Origin: Gammaproteobacteria bacterium
GTDB taxonomy: Bacteria; Pseudomonadota; Gammaproteobacteria; Pseudomonadales; Pseudohongiellaceae
Direction: 5' to 3'
DNA length: 37,979 bases
Assembly (NCBI GenBank): GCA_029253585.1
Contig: JAQWZF010000008.1
Location: forward strand, 1 to 37,979
In this document: positions 25,335 to 32,464 of the stretch, piece after piece
Position numbering within the stretch: position 1 is the stretch's first letter
How the letters are laid out: the number at the start of each line of letters is the position of its first letter
Made by a program: the position numbers and the translations under genes
The notes under the pieces: model-generated
Database searches by the model: none
Told to the model about the DNA's origin: nothing
What the model saw: the letters and a program-made list of their open reading frames with translations, nothing else

Positions 25335-27320
25335 ATGAAAAATCGCTGGATAGAATCTGAGGCGGCCGCGCACACCGAGCAAGATAGCAATCTGGGCCTG
25401 CGCGTCTATACCTCGCAGCTCTTAGGGAAGGACGCCGATTTAGTGCTTCATGGTGGCGGTAATACCTCGGTGAAAGGAGAGCTAGAGAATATCTTTGGCG
25501 AGGTCGAACCGGTTCTCTTCGTTAAAGGCTCCGGCTGGGATCTGCGCACCATTCAGGCCCCGGGCTTTCCTGCCGTAAAGATGGAGCACCTACTGCGGCT
25601 TGGAGAGCTCACGGCACTGGGCGATAGCGAGATGATGCGTCAGCTGCGGCTTGCGCTATTGGACCCGACCGCACCTACGCCTTCGGTCGAGGCCATACTG
25701 CATGCGTTAATTCCCCACAGATATGTAGATCACAGTCATGCGGATGCCGTCGTTGCCATAAGCAACAGCCCCTATGGGGAGTCGCTGCTGCGGGAGATCT
25801 ATGGCGATGAGGTGCTGATTCTTCCGTATATGATGCCCGGCTTTATTCTGGCGCAGCAGGTCGCCGAGGCCACAGCAAAGGTTCAGTGGTCATCCTTGCG
25901 GGGTATCGTCTTGTTACACCATGGTATTTTCACCTTCGATGAAGATGCAAAGACCAGCTATAGCACTATGATCGAACTGGTTAGCAAGGCAGAACAGTTT
26001 CTACAGCAGAAAACTGGAGCCGGTGGATTGGCCAGCGCCAGCTATAAGGCGACCGGGCAAGACTGTCTTCAGCTTAGCCGCCTGCGCAAGGCAGCCGCGC
26101 AGATGATGGATAGACCTGTATTGCTTCGGCTCGAGACAACGCAGAAGGCATCCGGATTCGCCAATCTGGAGAATTGTCAGGACCTGGCGACTCGCGGCCC
26201 GCTGACGCCCGATCATACGATTCATGCCAAAGCCTTCGCGGCAGTCTTCGATGCAGATCCTCTTCCCGGTCTGCAACAGTTTAAGGCCGACTATCTGGAG
26301 TACTTCGAGAAGCACAGTGACCCATCCCATCAGTGTCTGGATACTATGCCGCGCTATGGCGTCTGGCGTAACAAGGGCATGGTCTATCTGGCGCCCAATC
26401 AGAAACGCTTACAGATTGTGCAGGACATCTGTGGGCATACGATCAAGTCGATTCAACAAGCCGAATTTCTGGGTGGCTGGCAGGCACTGCCAAGGCAAGA
26501 TCTGTTCGATGTGGAGTACTGGGAACTGGAGCAGGCGAAGTTGAAAAGCTCGGCGCACACACCGGAGTTCGAGGGCAAGGTAGTGGTGGTGACTGGGGCT
26601 GCGTCGGGTATAGGCAAGGCCTGTGTCGAGGAGTTCACGGACCGCGGTGCCGTCGTATTGGCGCTAGATATCGCCGAGGGTTTTGCCGAACAGTTTACTG
26701 ACGGTGCAGTAGTGGCTGTGCGCTGTGATGTCACCGATTCGCAGGCGATAGATTCTGCATTGCAGCAGATGGTGGCCGAGTTTGGTGGTATCGATATCGT
26801 AGTAAGCAATGCGGGCAATTTTTCTGCCAGCCAGCCCCTGGAAGAAATGAGTGATGACAACTGGGAATTTTCGCAGCAGCTAAATCAAACTTCACACATG
26901 AAACTACTGCGCGCCACCGTGCCATTTCTGCGCAATGGCCTAGACCCTGCGGTTGTCATAGTTGCCTCTAAAAACGTACCGGCACCCGGGCCTGGTGCTG
27001 CGGCTTACTCGGTAGCCAAGGCTGGCCTGACGCAGATGGCGCGCATCGCCGCTCTGGAATTGGGGGAAGCGGGTATTCGGGTTAACGTGCTGCACCCTAA
27101 TGCGGTGTATGATACGGCGATATGGAGCGAGGAAGTATTGGCTAGTCGCGCCGCACATTATGGCCTTAGCGTTGAAGAATATAAGCAGTCGAATGTGCTG
27201 AAAACTGAGGTCGCCGCAATGGATGTGGCGAAGGCGGTCACTGTGTTTGCCGGGCAATCGCTCTCCAAGACCACCGGGACACAGCTGCCTGTCGATGGCG
27301 GCAATGAGCGCGTAATCTAA
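25335..27320 (+). CDS. Class II aldolase / short-chain dehydrogenase fusion
   Basis: A 661-aa bifunctional protein. Residues 1 to about 380 are a class II (zinc) aldolase/adducin domain with HGGGNTSVK (39-47), HSH (133-135) and LLHHG (193-197) as metal and phosphate sites. Residues about 413-661 are an SDR with TGAASGIG (420-427), NAG (492-494), Ser545 and YxxxK (Tyr558, Lys562). Relatives are annotated rhamnulose-1-phosphate aldolase/lactaldehyde dehydrogenase. Here mtnA follows after 24 bp, so the likely substrate is a ketose-1-phosphate made by MtnA, split to DHAP and an aldehyde that the SDR would oxidise or reduce. I use ATG 25335; a TATACT at 25314-25319 would give a very short leader. 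Confidence 0.9.
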   Translation: MKNRWIESEAAAHTEQDSNLGLRVYTSQLLGKDADLVLHGGGNTSVKGELENIFGEVEPVLFVKGSGWDLRTIQAPGFPAVKMEHLLRLGELTALGDSEMMRQLRLALLDPTAPTPSVEAILHALIPHRYVDHSHADAVVAISNSPYGESLLREIYGDEVLILPYMMPGFILAQQVAEATAKVQWSSLRGIVLLHHGIFTFDEDAKTSYSTMIELVSKAEQFLQQKTGAGGLASASYKATGQDCLQLSRLRKAAAQMMDRPVLLRLETTQKASGFANLENCQDLATRGPLTPDHTIHAKAFAAVFDADPLPGLQQFKADYLEYFEKHSDPSHQCLDTMPRYGVWRNKGMVYLAPNQKRLQIVQDICGHTIKSIQQAEFLGGWQALPRQDLFDVEYWELEQAKLKSSAHTPEFEGKVVVVTGAASGIGKACVEEFTDRGAVVLALDIAEGFAEQFTDGAVVAVRCDVTDSQAIDSALQQMVAEFGGIDIVVSNAGNFSASQPLEEMSDDNWEFSQQLNQTSHMKLLRATVPFLRNGLDPAVVIVASKNVPAPGPGAAAYSVAKAGLTQMARIAALELGEAGIRVNVLHPNAVYDTAIWSEEVLASRAAHYGLSVEEYKQSNVLKTEVAAMDVAKAVTVFAGQSLSKTTGTQLPVDGGNERVI

Positions 27321-27344
27321 TTTCTACATTCTATCGAGGCGATA

Positions 27345-28427
27345 GTGAAAATTAACGGGCAGCAATACCAAAGCATCTGGTTCGAAGAGAGTGATAATAG
27401 CGTTAATATTATTGATCAGACTCGCCTGCCTCATCGCTTTGAAATCATTACCCTGAATACACTCCAAGATGCCTGTCATGCCATCGAGTCGATGCAGGTG
27501 CGCGGCGCGCCCTTGATTGGTGTAGCCGCTGCCTATGGCATCTATCTGGCGCTGCTTGAAGATCCGCAGCAACTGGCCGTCGCCATGGACAAGCTGGCAG
27601 CGACGCGACCGACTGCGGTGAACCTGCGATGGGGGCTGGATAGAGTCAATGCAGCGTTGCGTCACACCGTCGTCGAGAAACGAGTCGAAGTAGCCTTGCA
27701 GGAGGCGCAGGCGATGGAGCGTGAAGATAGTGTGATCTGTGCCCAAATCGGGGAGCATGGCACAGCCCTGCTGCAGGAGATCTGGAATGAAAAACATGAC
27801 AAGAGTAAGCCGCTGCAGGTTCTCACGCATTGCAATGCCGGCGCATTGGCAACGGTAGATTGGGGAACGGCGCTGTCGGTTATCTATAAGACGGCGGAGT
27901 CTGGAGTGCCATTGCACGTTTGGGTCGATGAGACTCGGCCCCGTAACCAGGGTGCATCGCTTACCTGTTGGGAGCTCGCACAACACGATATCGCGCATAC
28001 GCTGATCGTCGATAATGCGGGCGGACATCTGATGCAACATGGTCAGGTAGACTGCTGTGTTGTTGGCAGCGATCGAACCACGATTAACGGGGATGTGTGC
28101 AATAAGATCGGAACCTATCTAAAAGCCTTGGCGGCGTTCGACAACGACGTGCCTTTCTTTGTGGCGTTGCCGGTATCGAGCATAGACTTTACCCTCTCAG
28201 ACGGTCTCAAAGAAATTCCTATAGAGCAGCGGGATGCGGAAGAAGTCAGTCATCTCAGCGGAGTCGATGAAAAAGGCGAACTGAGTAAGATCAGACTCTG
28301 CCCCGAAGGCACGGCGATAAGCAACTTCGGTTTCGATGTAACACCGGCACGTCTGATTAGTAAGATTATTACGGAGAAGGGTGTGTGTGATGCGCAGCAC
28401 AGCCAACTGCAGCGGCTGCGCAGTTAG
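27345..28427 (+). CDS. mtnA: 5-Methylthioribose-1-phosphate isomerase
   Basis: A 360-aa aldose-ketose isomerase converting 5-methylthioribose-1-phosphate to methylthioribulose-1-phosphate in methionine salvage. Family signatures: RGAPLIGVAAAYGI (53-66), the catalytic Cys163 in THCNAGALATVDWGTAL, DETRPRNQGASLT (195-207) and Asp243 in GSDRTTINGDVCNKIGTY. The start is GTG with GAGG 5 nt upstream. No mtnB, mtnC, mtnD or mtnP is in the window; instead it is cotranscribed with the aldolase-SDR fusion. The same isomerase family also acts on 5-deoxyribose-1-phosphate. Confidence 0.95.
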   Translation: MKINGQQYQSIWFEESDNSVNIIDQTRLPHRFEIITLNTLQDACHAIESMQVRGAPLIGVAAAYGIYLALLEDPQQLAVAMDKLAATRPTAVNLRWGLDRVNAALRHTVVEKRVEVALQEAQAMEREDSVICAQIGEHGTALLQEIWNEKHDKSKPLQVLTHCNAGALATVDWGTALSVIYKTAESGVPLHVWVDETRPRNQGASLTCWELAQHDIAHTLIVDNAGGHLMQHGQVDCCVVGSDRTTINGDVCNKIGTYLKALAAFDNDVPFFVALPVSSIDFTLSDGLKEIPIEQRDAEEVSHLSGVDEKGELSKIRLCPEGTAISNFGFDVTPARLISKIITEKGVCDAQHSQLQRLRS

Positions 28428-28454
28428 TTAGAGTCTGACGGGGCTATTATTGCT

Positions 28455-28802
28455 TTAGCCTGGCGGCCAGTTCAGCGCGCGGCCACCAAGAATGTGTAGA
28501 TGCAGGTGGTAGACGGTCTGTCCACCGTTGCTTCCCGTATTGATCACATAGCGAAAGCCATCTTCGCTGAGCCCTTGTTCGGCGGCAATTTGATTCGCTT
28601 TTAATAGCAGTTTTCCCAGCAATGCCTGATCGTTGGCATCGCTTGCCGACACATCAGTCAGATGTTTCTTGGGAATAATGAGGATGTGCGTAGGGGCCGC
28701 GGGGTTTATGTCGTGGAAGGCATACACATCATCGTCGGAATAAACCTTGTTAGAGGGTATTTCCCCTGCGATAATTTTGCAAAACAGACAGTCATCCGCC
28801 AT
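28455..28802 (-). CDS. hinT: HIT-family nucleotide hydrolase (HinT-like)
   Basis: A 115-aa histidine-triad protein. CLFCKIIAGEIPS is at 5-17 and the HIT motif HLHLH is at 99-103. HinT-type enzymes hydrolyse adenosine phosphoramidates and acyl-AMP. I use the inner ATG (28802) because GGAG lies 5 nt upstream on the minus strand; an ATG five codons earlier is possible. It converges with mtnA and diverges from the glutaminyl cyclase gene, with only about 50 bp between the starts. Confidence 0.93.
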   Translation of the reverse strand: MADDCLFCKIIAGEIPSNKVYSDDDVYAFHDINPAAPTHILIIPKKHLTDVSASDANDQALLGKLLLKANQIAAEQGLSEDGFRYVINTGSNGGQTVYHLHLHILGGRALNWPPG

Positions 28803-28853
28803 ACGCGCTCCGATCATTCAGCTGTTATTCATGAGTCCGAGCAATACTATAGC

Positions 28854-29645
28854 ATGGGAGAAAATTTGACTATTCGCCTAAGACGATCAAGAACGCTACT
28901 GTTCCTGTTGATGTGCTGCGCGTCGTTTCTATTGCAGGCACAGGAGCAGGTTCCCCGCTATGGCTACAAGGTAATTAATACCTATCCGCACAATATCAAT
29001 TCTTTTACCCAAGGTTTGCTCTATCACGAAGGTTTTCTATTTGAAGGGACTGGAAAGAATGGCCAGTCCTCCCTAAGTAAGATCAATCTCGATGATGGCG
29101 AAGTTCTGATGAGTAAGAACTTGTCACAGCGTTATTTCGGCGAAGGAATCGAAATCGTCGGTGAGAAAATCTATCAGCTCACATGGCAGTCTCATCTCGT
29201 CTTCGTGTATGACAAGTCGAGCTTCGATTCGGTGGGCTCTCATTACAATGCGACGGAGGGTTGGGGCTTAGCCTACGATGGTGAGCATCTAATACTAAGT
29301 GATGGCACGGCTGCCCTGCAGTTTATGGATCCTGAGACATTTGCACCGCAGCGCAGTGTGCAGGTGGAATATGCAGGCAATGCTATCAGTCAGTTAAACG
29401 AGCTGGAATATATCAATGGCGAAGTGTGGGCCAATGTCTGGCAGACCGATTATATTCTGCGCATCGACCCGGCAACTGGTGGGGTCAATTCGATCATAGA
29501 CTTAAGCGGCTTATCCCAGCAGACACAGCTGGGAAGTTCCGAGGCCGTGCTAAACGGCATTGCTTGGGATGCCGAGGGTGAACGTTTGTTTGTTACTGGC
29601 AAGAACTGGGCACACCTGTTTGAGATCGAACTGGCTGGTCTCTAA
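28854..29645 (+). CDS. Glutaminyl-peptide cyclotransferase (glutamine cyclotransferase)
   Basis: A 263-aa plant/bacterial-type glutaminyl cyclase (five-bladed propeller family), which turns N-terminal Gln into pyroglutamate on exported proteins. A signal peptide (RLRRSRTLLFLLMCC..., cleavage near AQA/Q) points to the periplasm. Conserved blocks: FTQGLLYHEGFLFEGTG, YFGEGIEIVGEKIYQLTW, EGWGLAYDGEHLILSDGT, LNELEYINGEVWANVW and DPATGG. The ATG at 28854 is used; TTG at 28866 has a better Shine-Dalgarno (GGGAG, 5 nt) and may be the real start. yjbQ begins 3 bp after its stop. Confidence 0.9.
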   Translation: MGENLTIRLRRSRTLLFLLMCCASFLLQAQEQVPRYGYKVINTYPHNINSFTQGLLYHEGFLFEGTGKNGQSSLSKINLDDGEVLMSKNLSQRYFGEGIEIVGEKIYQLTWQSHLVFVYDKSSFDSVGSHYNATEGWGLAYDGEHLILSDGTAALQFMDPETFAPQRSVQVEYAGNAISQLNELEYINGEVWANVWQTDYILRIDPATGGVNSIIDLSGLSQQTQLGSSEAVLNGIAWDAEGERLFVTGKNWAHLFEIELAGL

Positions 29646-29648
29646 GCT

Positions 29649-30068
29649 ATGTGGTTGCAGAAACCAATAGCGCTTAGAGCAAGATCCCGCGGCTTTCATC
29701 TGGTCAGCGACGAAGTGCTGGCAGCGCTGCCCGAGCTTGCTACTGTTAATATTGGATTGCTGCATCTGTTCCTGCAGCACACATCCGCCTCTTTGAGCAT
29801 TAATGAGAACGCCGATAGCTCGGTCCGTCGCGATATGGAGTCACACTTCAATCAGCTGGCGCCAGAAAATGCTCCCTATTACGAACACACCCTGGAAGGG
29901 CCAGATGATATGCCCGCTCATATAAAGTCTGGCCTGCTCGGCTGTGAGCTCTCCATACCAATAACGCAGGGCAGATTACAGCTAGGCACCTGGCAGGGAA
30001 TCTATCTAGGCGAACACCGTGAGTTAGCGGGTTCACGCTCTGTACTTGCTACGCTGCAGGGAGAATGA
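29649..30068 (+). CDS. yjbQ: YjbQ/UPF0047 family protein
   Basis: A 139-aa cytosolic protein of the UPF0047 family, for which weak secondary thiamine-phosphate synthase activity has been reported in E. coli YjbQ; the main role is unclear. Conserved HTSASL (44-49), ENAD (53-56), His80, DDMPAHIK (86-93) and [12 protein letters not shown] (113-124) are all present. It lies 3 bp after the cyclase gene and 1 bp before the next, so the three are probably one operon. Confidence 0.93.
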   Translation: MWLQKPIALRARSRGFHLVSDEVLAALPELATVNIGLLHLFLQHTSASLSINENADSSVRRDMESHFNQLAPENAPYYEHTLEGPDDMPAHIKSGLLGCELSIPITQGRLQLGTWQGIYLGEHRELAGSRSVLATLQGE

Positions 30069-30069
30069 A

Positions 30070-31152
30070 TTGCTAGCGTCAGGCAAACTCTACAAGTCGA
30101 ATGCAGTGAAGGCGCTTGCGCTGATGCTGCTGTCTATCGCTCTGGTATCTTGCGAGACGGTGGGTTACTACTCGCAGGCGGCGCGGGGCCAGCTTGCCAT
30201 AGTCTTCGGGCGGGAAGATATTCGGCGGCTATTGCAGCAAGAAGAGTTGCCGCCACAGCTGCTTGAGAAGTTTGAGAAGGTCATTGAGATTAGGAAGTTT
30301 GCCGAGACAGAGCTGGGCTTGCCGGTGGGGGATCACTATTCGAGCTATGTAGATGTCGAGCGTGAGCACGTAGTCTGGAATGTTTTCGCCGCGTCAGAAT
30401 TTTCCGTCGATCCGGTGAACTGGTGTTATCCAATCGCTGGCTGCGTGTCCTATCGTGGCTACTTCTCTGAACAATCCGCATTGAACTATGCTGCGAAGCT
30501 GGAGCAGGAAGGCTTCGATGTCTATACCGGGGGCGTAGATGCCTACTCAACCCTGGGTTGGTTTGAGGACTCGCTGCTAAGCACTGTACTCGATCGGGCT
30601 GATCATCAACTGGCGGGCCTAATATTTCATGAGTTGGCGCATCAGCTTGTCTATGTAAGCGGCGATACCACTTTCAACGAGAGTTTTGCTACGGCGGTAG
30701 AGCGAGAGGGGGTTCGGCGCTGGCTTGCGCAGAGCGCAGCGGTGTCCGACATCGATGCTGCCTTGTTGGAGTATGAGCGGCAGCGACAGTTCGTCGATTT
30801 GGTTACGGGTTATAGAGATCGATTCGAGATGCTCTATCAGCAAGAGCTCGGCGAACAGTCGATGCGCGTACGCAAGTCGCAGCTGCAGCAGTCATTGCGA
30901 GATGACTATGCGTCTTTGAAGCGCCATTGGCAGGGCTACGCGGGATATGATGGCTGGTTCGCGCGCTCGCTAAACAATGCGCAGCTAGGTACGATTACTT
31001 CTTACAACGATTTGCTGCCCTTGTTCGAAGGTCTGTTCGAGAAATCGAATCAGAACTTTCCCGAGTTCTATGCCGAGGTTAGCCGACTCGCTGAATTGTC
31101 ATTAGCGGAAAGAGAGGCGTTGCTCCTGGACTCTGCCGAAGCAAGCCAATAG
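30070..31152 (+). CDS. Lipoprotein aminopeptidase (COG4324/DUF2265 family)
   Basis: A 360-aa predicted zinc aminopeptidase anchored as a lipoprotein. TTG at 30070 is taken as the start because AGGGAGA ends 5 nt before it; this gives a signal peptide ending in LVSC (Cys28). The zinc motif HELAH is at 187-191, followed by NESFATAVEREG with a probable third ligand Glu204. The fold RGYFSEQSALNYAAKL is typical of the family. It follows yjbQ with one base between stop and start. The substrate is not known; the link with glutaminyl cyclase suggests processing of N-termini of envelope proteins, but this is inference. Confidence 0.88.
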   Translation: MLASGKLYKSNAVKALALMLLSIALVSCETVGYYSQAARGQLAIVFGREDIRRLLQQEELPPQLLEKFEKVIEIRKFAETELGLPVGDHYSSYVDVEREHVVWNVFAASEFSVDPVNWCYPIAGCVSYRGYFSEQSALNYAAKLEQEGFDVYTGGVDAYSTLGWFEDSLLSTVLDRADHQLAGLIFHELAHQLVYVSGDTTFNESFATAVEREGVRRWLAQSAAVSDIDAALLEYERQRQFVDLVTGYRDRFEMLYQQELGEQSMRVRKSQLQQSLRDDYASLKRHWQGYAGYDGWFARSLNNAQLGTITSYNDLLPLFEGLFEKSNQNFPEFYAEVSRLAELSLAEREALLLDSAEASQ

Positions 31153-31172
31153 CCCGCTCGCCGGGAAGTGGT

Positions 31173-31913
31173 TTAGCGTTGCAGGCGATTGCGTAGCGAC
31201 TCGGCGAGATTGGTATAGAAGTCTGAGTCCGGGTTCTTGGCAGCGGCAGACTCGTAAGCCTGCAGAGCCTCCTCGATGCGATTTTCCTGTTCCAGAATAC
31301 GACCCAGGCTGCGGTCGAAGAAGGCATTGTCGGGCATCACTTCGATCGCCTTCTGATAGACAGCGAAAGCCTTGTCAGCTTCGCCAGCATTGTTATAGGT
31401 GTTAGCCATGATATGCACTTGCGAGTCGTTGTCCGAATCAAGTTCGATTGCGCGCAGGTCATAGTCTATCGACGCGTCAAAGTTTCCATCGCGCCGTTCT
31501 AGTTCACCCAGAGTTGTTACCGCAGCGATTAAGGATGCCGTTGTGCTCGACTGGAGCCGGATGAATCTGGCCAGCAGCGGCTTCGCCTCTTCATAGCGCT
31601 CCAGGAAGTAATAGGTATTGGCTAGATTGCGAATCGCACCATCAAGATTCGGGTCTGCGCTAATAGCCTTTCTGTATTCGTCGATGGCTTCTTCAAAGCG
31701 TTCCAGGTTGCTGTAAGTGTTGCCGCGACGCAGATACTTCTGTGCAAGTTCGGCATCGATTGTGGGCCCGGTGCGTTCTATATCTAGGTTGCCGTAACGC
31801 TGCAAGACCGATGCGGCGCCGTCGTCTTGGGCGAAGCTAACTGAACTAATGGCTGCGATTAACAGGAGCAGGGTCGTGACACTTGCCCGGTAGGCGACAT
31901 GGAATGACTTCAT
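31173..31913 (-). CDS. Periplasmic tetratricopeptide-repeat protein
   Basis: A 246-aa protein with a Sec signal peptide (cleavage near SFA/QDD, about residue 28) and five or so TPR units from residue 58 to 240, for example YLRRGNTYSNLERFEEAIDE and DRSLGRILEQENRIEEALQA. There is no lipobox and no other domain. It is convergent with the lipoprotein aminopeptidase (20 bp between stops) and divergent from the VOC gene. Likely a periplasmic scaffold; partner unknown. Confidence 0.85.
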   Translation of the reverse strand: MKSFHVAYRASVTTLLLLIAAISSVSFAQDDGAASVLQRYGNLDIERTGPTIDAELAQKYLRRGNTYSNLERFEEAIDEYRKAISADPNLDGAIRNLANTYYFLERYEEAKPLLARFIRLQSSTTASLIAAVTTLGELERRDGNFDASIDYDLRAIELDSDNDSQVHIMANTYNNAGEADKAFAVYQKAIEVMPDNAFFDRSLGRILEQENRIEEALQAYESAAAKNPDSDFYTNLAESLRNRLQR

Positions 31914-32047
31914 TGTATTACCTTGCTAGGGGGTATAGATTCTGCACAGGACTATAACGCAGCTGGTCTTCATCTTCCAGCGAGTTGGCTAGGCGAGTCT
32001 GCAGTCTGGATTCGAGCTGTGATGTAACAGGAAGCATTAGGCGAGTT

Positions 32048-32452
32048 ATGATTAAACCAAAACTAATCGACCATATCGTACTGCGCACCGATCGCTATCG
32101 CGAGCTCATCGATTTTTACTGCGATGTGTTGGGTTGTGAATTGGAGCGAGAGACGCACGCGCAGATGGGGCTAACACAACTCAGAGCCGGTGACTCGCTC
32201 ATAGACATAGTGGACGTTGCGGGCGAATTGGGAAGAGTTGGCGGTGCGGCGCCCGGGGAGACGGGAAATAATGTCGATCATTTTTGTCTGCAGATTGAGC
32301 CTGTCGATGAGCTGGCGCTGAAGTCGCACCTGCAAGAACACGGTGTCGAGGTCGCCGATTTTCAGCAGCGTTATGGTGCGCAGGGAATGGGTCGTTCGAT
32401 CTATATGAAAGACATAGCGGGCAACACGGTAGAGCTTAGGGTTAGTAAATAA
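32048..32452 (+). CDS. VOC-superfamily (glyoxalase-like) protein
   Basis: A 134-aa single-domain vicinal-oxygen-chelate protein with two beta-alpha-beta-beta-beta modules. Candidate metal ligands are His9 (IDHIVLRT), His78 (VDHFCLQ) and Glu129 (GNTVEL). The family includes glyoxalase I, dioxygenases and fosfomycin/bleomycin resistance proteins; the substrate cannot be assigned. The start ATG at 32048 has an AGGCGAG upstream; an earlier in-frame start would add 21 unlikely residues. It converges with the selD fusion. Confidence 0.88.
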   Translation: MIKPKLIDHIVLRTDRYRELIDFYCDVLGCELERETHAQMGLTQLRAGDSLIDIVDVAGELGRVGGAAPGETGNNVDHFCLQIEPVDELALKSHLQEHGVEVADFQQRYGAQGMGRSIYMKDIAGNTVELRVSK

Positions 32453-32464
32453 TTTCTATACGCC

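Noticed and set aside
31985..32047. Upstream extension of the VOC gene by 21 codons
   Set aside because: The VOC fold starts at IDHIVLRT, and ATG 32048 has its own ribosome site; the extension is not typical of the family.
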